Below are positions 33,026 through 41,904 of a stretch of 64,000 bases of DNA, piece after piece. The notes beneath the pieces were generated by a model. That model saw only the letters and a list, made by a program, of their open reading frames with translations. It was not told the DNA's origin and ran no database searches. The first letter of the stretch is position 1. Each line of letters starts with the position of its first letter. The position numbers were made by a program, and so were the translations under genes. Location: the NCBI GenBank assembly GCA_963726615.1, contig CAVSCX010000011.1:744001-808000 (forward strand), in the 5' to 3' direction. Source of the stretch: CAWDZK01 sp963726615 (lineage in GTDB: Bacteria; Actinomycetota; Actinomycetes; JACCUZ01).

Positions 33026-33652
33026 TCACTCCTGGTAGGAGTACCGCTGGTCGAGCCACGGGTCGGCGTCGTTGTGGTAGCCGCGCTCCTCCCAGAAGCC
33101 GCGCCTGTCGTCGACGCGGTACTCGATGGCCCGGACCCACTTCGCCGACTTCCAGGCGTACCGCGACGGGCAGACGAGCCGCAGCGGGGCGCCGTGCTCC
33201 GGGCTCAGCGGTTCCCCCCCGACATGGGTGGCGAGCAGGGTGGACGGCGCGGCGAAGACCGACAGCTCCAGGTTGGCCGAGTAGCCGTACTCGGCCGAGA
33301 CGACGACGTGCCGGACCTCCGCGGACGGCGGCGCCAGCGCGAGCAGGGTCGCGGCCGCGACGCCGGTGAACTCGAGGTCGGAGACGGTCCACTTCGTCAC
33401 GCAGTGCAGGTCGCCGCGCAGTGTCGTCTGCGGGAGGGCGGCGATCTCGTCGATGCGGAGCACCAGCTCCTCCCCGGACGCTGTGGCGCCGGACACCCGC
33501 AGGTCCCAGGTCTCGGGCCGGGCCCGCGGCACCGGTCCGTAGTGGACCACCGGCCAGCCCCGGGCCGGCCGCTGCCCGGGCGGGAGGGCGGGCGAAGCGC
33601 CGGTCCCACCGGTCCCGTGGTCACCCCGCGCGGCGCTGTCCCCGTCCGCCAT
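33026..33652 (-). CDS. Molybdopterin-dependent oxidoreductase, sulfite-oxidase fold (soluble)
   Basis: 208 residues from the ATG at 33652 (AGGA upstream; an in-frame ATG at 33676 is possible). A single sulfite-oxidase-type molybdopterin domain with the Mo-ligand Cys in DLHCVTKWTV (about 84) and the conserved HGAPLRLVCPSRYAWKSAKWV. No signal peptide, membrane segment or C-terminal Ig domain, unlike the two paralogues at 15-18 kb. It is probably a cytosolic YedY/YuiH-like enzyme of unknown substrate. It is convergent with pknL and divergent from the DAHP synthase. Confidence 0.85.
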   Translation of the reverse strand: MADGDSAARGDHGTGGTGASPALPPGQRPARGWPVVHYGPVPRARPETWDLRVSGATASGEELVLRIDEIAALPQTTLRGDLHCVTKWTVSDLEFTGVAAATLLALAPPSAEVRHVVVSAEYGYSANLELSVFAAPSTLLATHVGGEPLSPEHGAPLRLVCPSRYAWKSAKWVRAIEYRVDDRRGFWEERGYHNDADPWLDQRYSYQE

Positions 33653-33703
33653 CGGGGCATCCTGACAGACGGACATGTCGCCGGCATGACGGCGCGGCGC
33701 GGC

Positions 33704-33709
33704 TACCCT
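33704..33709 (+). promoter_or_regulatory. -10 element, leaderless promoter of aroF
   Basis: TACCCT ends 7 nt before the GTG at 33717. Confidence 0.55.
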
Positions 33710-33716
33710 CGCGGTC

Positions 33717-34763
33717 GTGGTCGTGGTCATGGCACCGGATGCCTCGCGGGAGGACGTCGACGCCGTCATCGCCCGGGTCGAGGCAGCCGGCGGCGAGGCG
33801 TTCGTCAGCCGTGGCGTGACCCGCACCATCATCGGCCTGGTCGGCGACGTCGAGACGTTCTCCGGACTGAACCTGCGCACGATGGCAGGTGTCGCGGACG
33901 TCATGCGCGTGTCGGCGCCCTACAAGCTGGTGTCCCGCATCCACCACCCGCAGATGTCGACGGTGCTCGTGGGCGGGGTGCCGATCGGGCCGGACACCTT
34001 CACCCTCATCGCCGGGCCCTGCGCTGTCGAGACCCCGCAGCAGACGCTCGAGGCGGCCGAGATGGCCAAGGCCGCCGGCGCCACGCTGCTGCGCGGCGGC
34101 GCGTACAAGCCGCGCACCTCGCCGTACGCCTTCCAGGGGCTCGGCGAGGCGGGGCTGAAGATCCTCGCGGAGGTGCGGGAGGCCACCGGTCTCCCGGTCG
34201 TCACCGAGGTGGTGGACGCCCACGACGTCGACCTCGTGTGCTCCTACGCCGACATGCTCCAGATCGGCACCCGCAACATGGCGAACTTCGGGCTGCTGCA
34301 GGCGGTCGGGCAGAGCGGCAAGCCGGTCATGCTCAAGCGGGGCATGCAGGCCACCATCGAGGAGTGGCTGATGGCCGCGGAGTACATCGCGCAGCGCGGC
34401 AACCTCGACATCGTGCTCTGCGAACGCGGCATCCGGACCTTCGAGAACGCGACCCGCAACACCTTGGACATCAGCGCCGTCCCGGTCGCGCACGCACTGT
34501 CGCACCTGCCCGTGATCGTCGACCCGTCGCACTCCGGCGGCCGGCGCGACCTCGTCGTGCCGCTCTCCCGGGCTGCCATCGCGGTCGGCGCCGACGGCAT
34601 CATCGTCGACGTGCACCCGCACCCGGAGCAGGCGCTGTGCGACGGCCCGCAGGCGCTTGTCGACGACGACCTGCGGGCCCTGGCGGCGGCCGTGCGGCAG
34701 CTGCCGCCGCTGCTCGGCCGCCGGCCGGCCAACGCTCCGACCCCGGCTGCCTCGCAGCGCTAG
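33717..34763 (+). CDS. aroF: 3-deoxy-7-phosphoheptulonate synthase, type I-beta
   Basis: 348 residues. First step of the shikimate pathway: condensation of PEP with erythrose 4-phosphate. An N-terminal ferredoxin-like regulatory region (about 1-75, GEAFVSRGVTRTIIGLVGDV) precedes a KDO8P/DAHP TIM barrel with FTLIAGPCAVETPQQ, LRGGAYKPRTSPYAFQG, the IGTRNM loop and VDPSHSGGRRD. This is the Bacillus/Thermotoga-type enzyme and is unrelated in sequence to the type II enzyme at 40418, so the window encodes two DAHP synthases. It is not linked to other aro genes here. Confidence 0.92.
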   Translation: MVVVMAPDASREDVDAVIARVEAAGGEAFVSRGVTRTIIGLVGDVETFSGLNLRTMAGVADVMRVSAPYKLVSRIHHPQMSTVLVGGVPIGPDTFTLIAGPCAVETPQQTLEAAEMAKAAGATLLRGGAYKPRTSPYAFQGLGEAGLKILAEVREATGLPVVTEVVDAHDVDLVCSYADMLQIGTRNMANFGLLQAVGQSGKPVMLKRGMQATIEEWLMAAEYIAQRGNLDIVLCERGIRTFENATRNTLDISAVPVAHALSHLPVIVDPSHSGGRRDLVVPLSRAAIAVGADGIIVDVHPHPEQALCDGPQALVDDDLRALAAAVRQLPPLLGRRPANAPTPAASQR

Positions 34764-34770
34764 CGCCCGG

Positions 34771-35010
34771 TCAGCGGCCGACGCCCCAGTCGGGGTGCTC
34801 GTGCCAGTACAGGAGGGTGCTGACGTAGTCGTCCTGCTCGGTCCACGGTGTGGCGGCCTCGTGCGCGACGAGCAGGGACGAGACGTAGCGGTCCTGCTCG
34901 CTGCCCGGGCCTCCGACCGCGCTCGCCGGGCCGGCGATGAGGCCCCCGGTCAGGGCCGTGGCTGAGAGAACGGTCGCGACGGTTGCGCGGCGGGTGCTCG
35001 TGATGTTCAT
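34771..35010 (-). CDS. Small secreted protein with two 20-residue repeats
   Basis: 79 residues. The ATG is preceded by GGGAGGTCACC. Signal peptide about 1-31 (RRATVATVLS then a hydrophobic core, cleavage after GPASA). The mature peptide of about 48 residues contains EQDRYVSSLLVAHE (38-51) and EQDDYVSTLLYWHE (58-71), a duplication with a 20-residue period. No known family was recognised. It is divergent from the SARP-STAND regulator, and the spacer holds repeated GCGGTATC boxes. It could be a secreted signal or an envelope peptide; this is speculation. Confidence 0.75.
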   Translation of the reverse strand: MNITSTRRATVATVLSATALTGGLIAGPASAVGGPGSEQDRYVSSLLVAHEAATPWTEQDDYVSTLLYWHEHPDWGVGR

Positions 35011-35069
35011 GGTGACCTCCCGGTCGATGTCCCGGCGATCTGCCGGGCACGTCCCGAGGCTCCGGCGCG

Positions 35070-35131
35070 GCGGTATCGACCGGCGCCCCGGCGCGGTATC
35101 AGCGCGGTATCGGCGTCGTTGACGCGGTATC
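35070..35131. promoter_or_regulatory. Four GCGGTATC direct repeats (candidate SARP operator)
   Basis: GCGGTATC occurs at 35070, 35093, 35104 and 35124, all on the plus strand. The central pair is exactly 11 bp apart, the helical spacing of SARP-family binding sites. The array ends 22 bp before the SARP gene and lies 60-120 bp upstream of the divergent secreted-peptide gene. Confidence 0.65.
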
Positions 35132-35153
35132 GGGTGCCGCGCACAGTCGGTGC

Positions 35154-38100
35154 ATGGCCGTGTCCTTGCTCGGGCCGCTGCGGGTCGACGGCGCCGAACA
35201 GCTCTCCCCGCGGGACCGGGTCGTGCTGTCCGCCCTGGCCCTTCATGCCGGCGACGTGCTTTCCCCCGAGCAGCTGGCGGATGCCTTGTGGGGCGACGCG
35301 CCGCCGGCCTCGTGGCCGAAGGTGGTGCAGGGCTGCGTCGCCCGGCTCCGGCGGACCCTGGGGCGCGGCGCGGTGGAGACCACCAACGCGGGCTACCGCC
35401 TGACCCTGGCCGACGACGAGATCGACGTACGACGGTTCGAGTCGCTTGCCGAACGGGGCCGGCAGCTGGCGGCGCACGGCGAGCCGGACCGCGCCGCCGA
35501 CGTGCTGGGGAAGGCGCTCGCCCTGTGGCGGGGAGCACCGCTGTCCGACCTGGACAGGTGGCCGGACGGGCGCACCGAGGCTCACCGGCTGGAGGAGGTC
35601 CGGCTGTCCCTGCAGGAGCTGCAGCTCGCCCAGGAGGCCGCCGCCGGGGTGGACGTGACGGCCGAGGCCTCGGCACTGGTGGCCAGCCAGCCGCTGCGCG
35701 AGGCCCGCTGGCACCTGCTGGCGGTCGCGCTGTACCGGGACGGCCGACAGTCCGAGGCGTTGGCAGCACTGCGTCAGGCGCGGCGCACCCTGTCCGACGA
35801 GCTCGGCCTGGACCCCGGAGCGGACCTGGTCGAGCTGGAGCAGGCCATCCTGACCCACGACGTGGCGCTCGACGCGCCCCTGTCCGCGGGGCTCCCCGAC
35901 GCACGCTGCCCCTACCAGGGGCTGGTGGTCTACGACCGGCCCGACGCCGACCTCTTCTTCGGCCGCGACGAGGAGACGGCTGCCTGCGTCCGGGTGCTGC
36001 GCGATGCCCCGCTGCTGGTCGTGGCCGGGCCGTCGGGATCGGGCAAGTCCTCGCTGGTACGGGCCGGTGTGGCGCCCCGGCTGGAACGCTCCGGTCGGCA
36101 GGTCTCGGTGCTCACCCCCGGCGCGGACCCCGCGGCGTCGCTTGCGGGTGCGCTGGCCACCGGAGGTCGGGACCTCGTCGTCGTCGTCGACCAGCTCGAG
36201 GAGCTGTTCACCGGCCGGCACCACCTCGAGGTCGTCCGAGCCTTCCTCGACACGCTGGCCGAGGAAACGGCGCGACGCGGTGTGCTGCTGGTGCTGCGCT
36301 CCGACCAGCTCGGTGGGTTCGCCGCGTCGCCGGCGCTGTCCCGGCTGGTCGAGCGGGGCCTGCACCTGATGACCGCGATGACCGAGCCCGACCTGCGCGC
36401 GGTGATCGAAGGCCCGGCCCACGCGGCAGGGCTCCGTCTCGAGGCCGGCCTGGTCGAGCTGCTGGTGCGCGAGGTCGAGGGCGAGCCGGGAGCCCTGCCA
36501 CTGCTGTCGCACGCGCTCGCCGAGACCTGGGCGCGGCGGGAGGGCGGCGTCCTGACCGTGGAGGGCTACCGTGCGAGCGGCGGCATCCGCGGCGCCGTGG
36601 CGCAGTCCGCGGAGCAGCTCTGGGAGTCGTTGCAGCCCGAGCAGCAGACCCGGGCGCGCGCCCTCCTGCTGCGGATGGTCAGGCTGACGCGCGAAGGCGA
36701 GCCGGTGGCGGCAAGGCTGCCGCTGTCCGCCGTGGCCGACGACCCGGACCGGCGAAGGCTCATCGACCTCCTGGTCCGCTGCCGGCTGGCCACCACCGAC
36801 GACCGCACCGTCACCCTGGCCCACGAGGCCGTCGTCCGCGCCTGGCCGCGGCTGCGGTCCTGGCTGGACGAGGACGCTGCCGGTCAGCTCGTGCTGCGCC
36901 ACCTGTCGGTCGCGGCCGAGGACTGGCAGGCGAGCGGTCGCCCGGACGGCGAGCTCTACCGCGGCCCCCGGCTCGCCGCAGCCCTGGACTGGCGAGCGCG
37001 GAGCCGGCCGGACCTGCTCCCGGTCGAGGACGCCTTCCTCGACGCGGCGGAGGCGCAACGAGAGGCCGAGCGGGAGGCCGTCCGGGCTCGCGCCCGCCAG
37101 CGGGCGGTGCAGAACCGCCGGCTGCGCACCGCCCTGGCCGCCACCGCACTCGGTCTGGTGCTGGCACTGGTCGCCGGAGCCGTCGCGGTGCAGAAGAGCA
37201 GCCTGGCCGCCCGCACGGCGCGCACGGCCCTCGTCGACCAGCTCGTCGCGCAGAGCGCCGCGCTCCGCTCGACCCGCCGCGACCTGGCTGCGCTGCTCGC
37301 CGTCGAGGCCCACCGGCTACGCCGGCAGGCGAACACTCGTGGTGCGCTGTTCGGCGTCTTCACGGGTTCTCCGGGCTTCCTCGGCTACCTGCCGACGGGA
37401 CCGTCCGGCAACAGCGTGCCACTGACGGCCGGAAGGATGCTGTCAGACGGCCACACCTTCCTTGCCAGCGGCACCGACGGCGTGATCCGCGTCTTCGACG
37501 TGCGGTCCGGCTACACCGGCCGCCACTTCCCCCGCCCCGCGATCGCACCGGCCGACGCGCGCATCGACGTGAGCCGCGACGAGACGACGGTCGCAGAGGT
37601 GTCCTGGGAGGGACCGGCCGACCGCGGCGGCAGAGCGACGCTCGGCGTCTTCGACCTGCGCACCCGCCGTCGGCTCGTGCCCGACACCCGGCTGCCGCTC
37701 GACGTGGGTGCCGTGGCTGTGAGTCCCCACGGCAGGTACGTGGCCGTGTCCGGCTACGACAACGGGCACGTTCTCGTCTTCGACCTGGCCGGCCGCGCTC
37801 CCCTCCCCGAGCTGCCCACGGTGGACGCGGTGGCACCACGCGTGGTCGCGGTGCCGACCGTCGCCTCCGCGCCGGCGTCCTTCCGCGGGGTGCGGCACAC
37901 CGCTGCCGTCGCCTTTCGGCCGGACGGCACGCTGCTCGTCGGCTCGGAGGTGGGCGTCGTCAGGATCGTCGAGCCGGGCAACGGACGCGAGGTACGAGCT
38001 CTCACCGGGGCCCCGGACCTGACGAGCAACAACACCTTCGCCCAATCCGCAGATGGCGCGGTGCTGTTGTCGACCGGGTCGAGTGGTGTCGTGAGGTGGG

Positions 38101-39374
38101 ACCTTCGCGGCGGGCGACCGCAGTGGGTGGCAGCTGTCCCGGAGGACCGTTGCTTCAGCCTTGCGGTCCTCAGCACGCACGTCCTCTGCGGCGGTCAGCA
38201 CGCGCGGGTCGAGACGCTCGACCTCCGCAGCGGCGGGTCGACCGCCGCCACCTACGACATGCAGCAGGGCCGGGTGTCGGCCCTGCTCGTGGGCGGCGGC
38301 GACACGCTGGTGCAGCTCAGCGACAGCCAACCCGTTCTCGCTCGCTGGCGGCTGGACGGCACCGGACCGGTCAACCGGCTGCTGCCCATCCTCGGCTCCC
38401 CGACCGGCTACGACTCGTCCGGACGCCTGCTGCTCATCGTGGGGCCGGACACCTTCGTCGACTTCTGGGGGTACCGCAGGCTCGTCGTACGCGTCGTCGA
38501 CGGTCGCACGGGTGTGCCGGTGCTGCGCCCGGCCGGGCCGGACGGCGCCATCGAGCAGGCGGCATGGACGGGTCGCCCCGGCCGCCTGCTCGCCTGGACG
38601 GGCGGGGGCAACGGCTACCTCATAGACGCTCGACGAGGGACACTCCTGAAGCGTCTGCAGGGGGGCCTCGGCGCTCCACCGCAGGGGGTCTGGCTCGCGG
38701 CCGGCGCGAGGCGCGTGCTCGCCTGGTCGGACCTCACCGGGGACGCCGCGGTCTGGGAGGTGTGGAACGTGCGGACCGGCGAGATCGTGAGATCCGCGCG
38801 AGCCTTGGGGCAACCGACGTCGACGGACCCGAACGGCCGGGCGATGGTGTCGATCCATCACGACGAGGTGCGGGTCAGCGACGTCCGCAGCGGCGCTGTC
38901 CTCGCGCGTCGCGCCGGGGTGTCGTATGCGGCCGTCTCACCCGACGGCGTCGTCGCGGCGTCAGGTACCGATGGAAGCCTCAGCCTTCTCGACGGGGGGA
39001 CGCTGCGCCGCAGGGGGCCGCAGGTGCCCGGCACCCCCGGCGCCATCAGTCAGTTCGCCTTCAGCCGCGACGGTCGGCTGCTCGCCGCGCTGGGCGGGGA
39101 CGGAACCGTGCGGCTGGTCGACATGGATACCCGGACCGGGCTTGGCGACGCGATCGACGTCGCTGCGGGCGCAGGGGGCCGCATCGCGTTGCGACCGGAC
39201 GGGCGCGAGCTCGCCCAGGCGGCCGGTCGTGGTGTCCTGGTGTGGGACCTGCGGCCTTCCCACTGGGAGCGGGCGGCCTGCCAGGTCGCCGGACGGGCCC
39301 TCACCCGCGAGGAGTGGGACACCTACCTGTCTGCGGTCGGTGACTACCGCCCGACGTGCCCTAGCGCCGGCTGA
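35154..39374 (+). CDS. SARP/BTAD-nSTAND1-WD40 transcriptional regulator
   Basis: 1406 residues. An OmpR-type winged helix (about 1-90) and a BTAD domain (about 90-235) form a SARP regulator. The nSTAND1 NTPase starts at CPYQGLVVYDRPDADLFFGRDEE (about 250), with Walker A GPSGSGKSS (about 291-299), Walker B VVVVDQLEELF (about 341-351) and a helical arm to about 650. A hydrophobic helix LRTALAATALGLVLALVAGAVAV (about 657-680) follows, then a WD40-like beta-propeller to the C-terminus. STAND proteins switch by NTP-driven oligomerisation when the propeller senses a ligand. The ATG follows the GCGGTATC array. The 3' end overlaps ltaE convergently by 14 bp. Confidence 0.9.
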   Translation: MAVSLLGPLRVDGAEQLSPRDRVVLSALALHAGDVLSPEQLADALWGDAPPASWPKVVQGCVARLRRTLGRGAVETTNAGYRLTLADDEIDVRRFESLAERGRQLAAHGEPDRAADVLGKALALWRGAPLSDLDRWPDGRTEAHRLEEVRLSLQELQLAQEAAAGVDVTAEASALVASQPLREARWHLLAVALYRDGRQSEALAALRQARRTLSDELGLDPGADLVELEQAILTHDVALDAPLSAGLPDARCPYQGLVVYDRPDADLFFGRDEETAACVRVLRDAPLLVVAGPSGSGKSSLVRAGVAPRLERSGRQVSVLTPGADPAASLAGALATGGRDLVVVVDQLEELFTGRHHLEVVRAFLDTLAEETARRGVLLVLRSDQLGGFAASPALSRLVERGLHLMTAMTEPDLRAVIEGPAHAAGLRLEAGLVELLVREVEGEPGALPLLSHALAETWARREGGVLTVEGYRASGGIRGAVAQSAEQLWESLQPEQQTRARALLLRMVRLTREGEPVAARLPLSAVADDPDRRRLIDLLVRCRLATTDDRTVTLAHEAVVRAWPRLRSWLDEDAAGQLVLRHLSVAAEDWQASGRPDGELYRGPRLAAALDWRARSRPDLLPVEDAFLDAAEAQREAEREAVRARARQRAVQNRRLRTALAATALGLVLALVAGAVAVQKSSLAARTARTALVDQLVAQSAALRSTRRDLAALLAVEAHRLRRQANTRGALFGVFTGSPGFLGYLPTGPSGNSVPLTAGRMLSDGHTFLASGTDGVIRVFDVRSGYTGRHFPRPAIAPADARIDVSRDETTVAEVSWEGPADRGGRATLGVFDLRTRRRLVPDTRLPLDVGAVAVSPHGRYVAVSGYDNGHVLVFDLAGRAPLPELPTVDAVAPRVVAVPTVASAPASFRGVRHTAAVAFRPDGTLLVGSEVGVVRIVEPGNGREVRALTGAPDLTSNNTFAQSADGAVLLSTGSSGVVRWDLRGGRPQWVAAVPEDRCFSLAVLSTHVLCGGQHARVETLDLRSGGSTAATYDMQQGRVSALLVGGGDTLVQLSDSQPVLARWRLDGTGPVNRLLPILGSPTGYDSSGRLLLIVGPDTFVDFWGYRRLVVRVVDGRTGVPVLRPAGPDGAIEQAAWTGRPGRLLAWTGGGNGYLIDARRGTLLKRLQGGLGAPPQGVWLAAGARRVLAWSDLTGDAAVWEVWNVRTGEIVRSARALGQPTSTDPNGRAMVSIHHDEVRVSDVRSGAVLARRAGVSYAAVSPDGVVAASGTDGSLSLLDGGTLRRRGPQVPGTPGAISQFAFSRDGRLLAALGGDGTVRLVDMDTRTGLGDAIDVAAGAGGRIALRPDGRELAQAAGRGVLVWDLRPSHWERAACQVAGRALTREEWDTYLSAVGDYRPTCPSAG

Positions 39375-40383
39375 GCGCCGCAGCCAGGACGTCAGCCGCC
39401 CGGTCGGCGTCGTCGTCGGTGACGTCGAGGTGGGTGACGGCCCGGGCGCGGTGGCGGTCCAGCTGGCTCAGCAGCACACCGGCCTCGCCCGTAGCAGTGA
39501 CCACTGCGGCGGCGTCGTCGACCTCGAGCACCACGATGTTCGTCTCGACTTCCGCCGGGTCGACGACGCCTGGCGCCACCGCGGCGACCCGGTCGGCGAG
39601 CAGGCGTGCCCGGCGGTGGTCGTCGGCGAGCCTCTCGACGTGGTGGTCGAGGGCGTGCAGCCCGGCCGCGGCCAGGAGCCCGACCTGCCGCATCCCGCCT
39701 CCCAGCCGCTTGCGCAGCACCCGCGCCCGGGCGACCCGGTCGGCGGTGGACACCAGCAGCGAGCCGACCGGCGCGCCGAGCCCCTTGGACAGGCACACGC
39801 TGGCGGTGTCGAACAGCCGACCGTACGTCGCCAGCGGCACACCGGAGGCGACGTGCGCGTTCCACAGCCGGGCGCCGTCCAGGTGCATCGCCACCCCCGC
39901 CGCCGCGGTCACCTCGCGCAGCCGCCGGATCGCGTCCAGCGGCTGCACGGTGCCGCCGCCGAAGTTGTGCGTGTTCTCCACGACGACAGCAGCCGTCGAC
40001 ACCAGGTACGGCCCGGCGTCCGGGCGCATCAGCGCCTCGACCACCTCGGGGTCCAACAGGCCACGCTCCGCCGACCAGGTGCGAGTGGAGAGACCGCCGA
40101 CCGCCGCCGCCGCCCCGAGCTCGGCCCGCACGACGTGCGCGTCGGTGTCGCACACCAGCTCCTGGCCGGGCTCGACGAGCAGCCGCACGCCCAGCTGGTT
40201 GGCCATCGACCCGGTCGGGGTGAACAGCGCCGCCTCATGGCCGAGGAGCTCGGCCACCCGCTGCTCCAGCCGGGCGACAGTCGGGTCCTCCCCGAAGACG
40301 TCGTCCCCGACCTCGGCGTCTGCCATCGCCGCCCGCATCGCGGGGGTCGGCTTGGTGACGGTGTCGCTGCGCAGGTCGATCAC
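39361..40383 (-). CDS. ltaE: Low-specificity L-threonine aldolase
   Basis: 340 residues, PLP fold type I. It cleaves threonine/allo-threonine to glycine and acetaldehyde. Conserved: DLRSDTVTKPT at the start, GDDVFGEDPTV, the aromatic-ring region FTPTGSMANQLGV, HLDGARLWNA and the PLP-lysine motif CLSKGLGAPVGS. It starts at a GTG with a -10 element 7 nt upstream, so leaderless. Beta-eliminating lyases of the same fold are an alternative, but the motifs are those of LtaE. Confidence 0.9.
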   Translation of the reverse strand: MIDLRSDTVTKPTPAMRAAMADAEVGDDVFGEDPTVARLEQRVAELLGHEAALFTPTGSMANQLGVRLLVEPGQELVCDTDAHVVRAELGAAAAVGGLSTRTWSAERGLLDPEVVEALMRPDAGPYLVSTAAVVVENTHNFGGGTVQPLDAIRRLREVTAAAGVAMHLDGARLWNAHVASGVPLATYGRLFDTASVCLSKGLGAPVGSLLVSTADRVARARVLRKRLGGGMRQVGLLAAAGLHALDHHVERLADDHRRARLLADRVAAVAPGVVDPAEVETNIVVLEVDDAAAVVTATGEAGVLLSQLDRHRARAVTHLDVTDDDADRAADVLAAALSRR

Positions 40384-40390
40384 GGCGGCG

Positions 40391-40396
40391 AGCCTA
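40391..40396 (-). promoter_or_regulatory. -10 element, leaderless promoter of ltaE
   Basis: TAGGCT (reverse strand) ends 7 nt before the ltaE GTG. Confidence 0.55.
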
Positions 40397-40417
40397 CGGC
40401 CGCGCCTGCAACAGTCG

Positions 40418-41758
40418 TCAGCGGTCGGCGAGCATCTCGGCGACGAGGAAGGCCAGCTCCAGGGACTGCGCGTGGTTCAGGCGCGGGTCGCAGGCGGTCT
40501 GGTACCGCATCGGCAGGTCGGTCTCACCGATGCCGCCGGCGCCTCCGAGGCACTCGGTGACGTCGTCGCCGGTGAGCTCCATGTGCAGCCCGCCCGGGTG
40601 GGTGCCCAGCGCCCGATGCACCTCGAAGAACCCGCGGACCTCGTCGATCACGTCGTCGAAGCGACGCGTCTTCAGCCCGTCCGGTGCCTCGAACGTGTTG
40701 CCGTGCATGGGGTCGCAGACCCAGGCGACGGTGGCTCCGCTCGCCGTCACCTTCTCGACGACCGCGGGCAGCGCGTCACGCACCCGGTCGCAACCCATCC
40801 GGGACACGAACGACAGCCGACCGGGCTCGTCGCCCGGGTTGAGCCGCTCGACCAGCGCGAGCGCGTCGTCCGGGGTGGTGGCCGGACCGATCTTCACCGC
40901 GACCGGGTTGCGGATCGACGCCGCGAACTCGATGTGGGCACCGTCCAGCGCCCGGGTGCGCTCACCGACCCAGACGAGGTGTCCGGACACGTCGTACGGC
41001 AGGCCGGTGCGGGAGTCGATGCGGGTCAGCGCCTGCTCGTAGTCCAGCAGCAGCGCCTCGTGGCTGGAGTAGAGGTCGACCGTGCGGAACGCCTCCGGGT
41101 CGACGCCGGCAGCGGCCATGAAAGCCAGCGCCCGGTCGATGTCCCGGGCCATCGCCTCGTACTTCTGGTGCGCGGTCGCCGAGGCGACGAAGCCCTGGTT
41201 CCAGGCATGCACCTGGCGCAGGTCGGCCAGGCCGCCCTGGGTGAACGCGCGGACGAGGTTCAGCGTCGCCGCCGAGGCGTTGTAGACGCGCAGCAGCCGC
41301 TGCGGGTCGTGCCGCCGCGAGTCGGGCGTGAACGCCAGGCCGTTGACGGCGTCGCCCCGGTACGACGGGAGCGTGACGCCGTCCCGGGTCTCCGTGTCGG
41401 CGCTGCGCGGCTTGGCGAACTGGCCGGCGATCCGGCCGACCTTCACGACCGGCACCTGCGCGCCGTAGGTGAGGACGACCGCCATCTGGAGCAGCGTCTT
41501 GATCTTGTTGCGGATGATGTCGGCGGTGCAGTCGGCGAACGTCTCGGCGCAGTCGCCGCCCTGCAGGAGGAACGCCTTGCCGCGGGCCACCGCCCCGAGC
41601 CGCTCCTTCAGGGCGTCGCACTCGCCGGCGAAGACCAGCGGCGGGAGCACCTTCAGCTGGGCCACCACGGCGTCCAGAGCCGCCCGGTCCGGCCAGTCCG
41701 GCTGCTGCCCGGCCGTCCGCACCGGCGCAGCCGGCGTCGGGTCGGTCGGCGCGCTCAC
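40418..41758 (-). CDS. aroG: 3-deoxy-7-phosphoheptulonate synthase, class II
   Basis: 446 residues of the plant/mycobacterial class II family. Conserved: LPPLVFAGECDALKERL, AFLLQGGDCAETF, KVGRIAGQFAKPRS, SHEALLLDYEQALTR, WVGERTR, VKIGPATTPDDAL, WVCDPMHGNTF and GGLHMELTGDDVTECLGG. It is orthologous in context to M. tuberculosis Rv2178c, which sits by pknL and is allosterically controlled by aromatic amino acids together with chorismate mutase. Its GTG start has a leaderless-type -10 element. With aroF at 33717 it makes the second DAHP synthase in 8 kb. Confidence 0.94.
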   Translation of the reverse strand: MSAPTDPTPAAPVRTAGQQPDWPDRAALDAVVAQLKVLPPLVFAGECDALKERLGAVARGKAFLLQGGDCAETFADCTADIIRNKIKTLLQMAVVLTYGAQVPVVKVGRIAGQFAKPRSADTETRDGVTLPSYRGDAVNGLAFTPDSRRHDPQRLLRVYNASAATLNLVRAFTQGGLADLRQVHAWNQGFVASATAHQKYEAMARDIDRALAFMAAAGVDPEAFRTVDLYSSHEALLLDYEQALTRIDSRTGLPYDVSGHLVWVGERTRALDGAHIEFAASIRNPVAVKIGPATTPDDALALVERLNPGDEPGRLSFVSRMGCDRVRDALPAVVEKVTASGATVAWVCDPMHGNTFEAPDGLKTRRFDDVIDEVRGFFEVHRALGTHPGGLHMELTGDDVTECLGGAGGIGETDLPMRYQTACDPRLNHAQSLELAFLVAEMLADR

Positions 41759-41764
41759 CGCACC

Positions 41765-41770
41765 AGCGTA
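41765..41770 (-). promoter_or_regulatory. -10 element, leaderless promoter of aroG
   Basis: TACGCT (reverse strand) ends 6 nt before the aroG GTG. Confidence 0.55.
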
Positions 41771-41904
41771 CGGGCGGCGGGCCGGCCGGGCCGGGACCCG
41801 CCGGAGCGGCTCTGCCCAAAAGGTGTGACGTGGGCCATAACCCCCCGGACGGCCGCTCGTTGCTCACGGTGATCCGAGCTCCGTGCCGACCCCTCAGGAG
41901 AGTC

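Noticed and set aside
35150..39343. A 1397-codon open frame overlapping the SARP-STAND gene in another frame
   Set aside because: Arg/Ala-rich shadow. The domain-bearing frame is the one starting at 35154.
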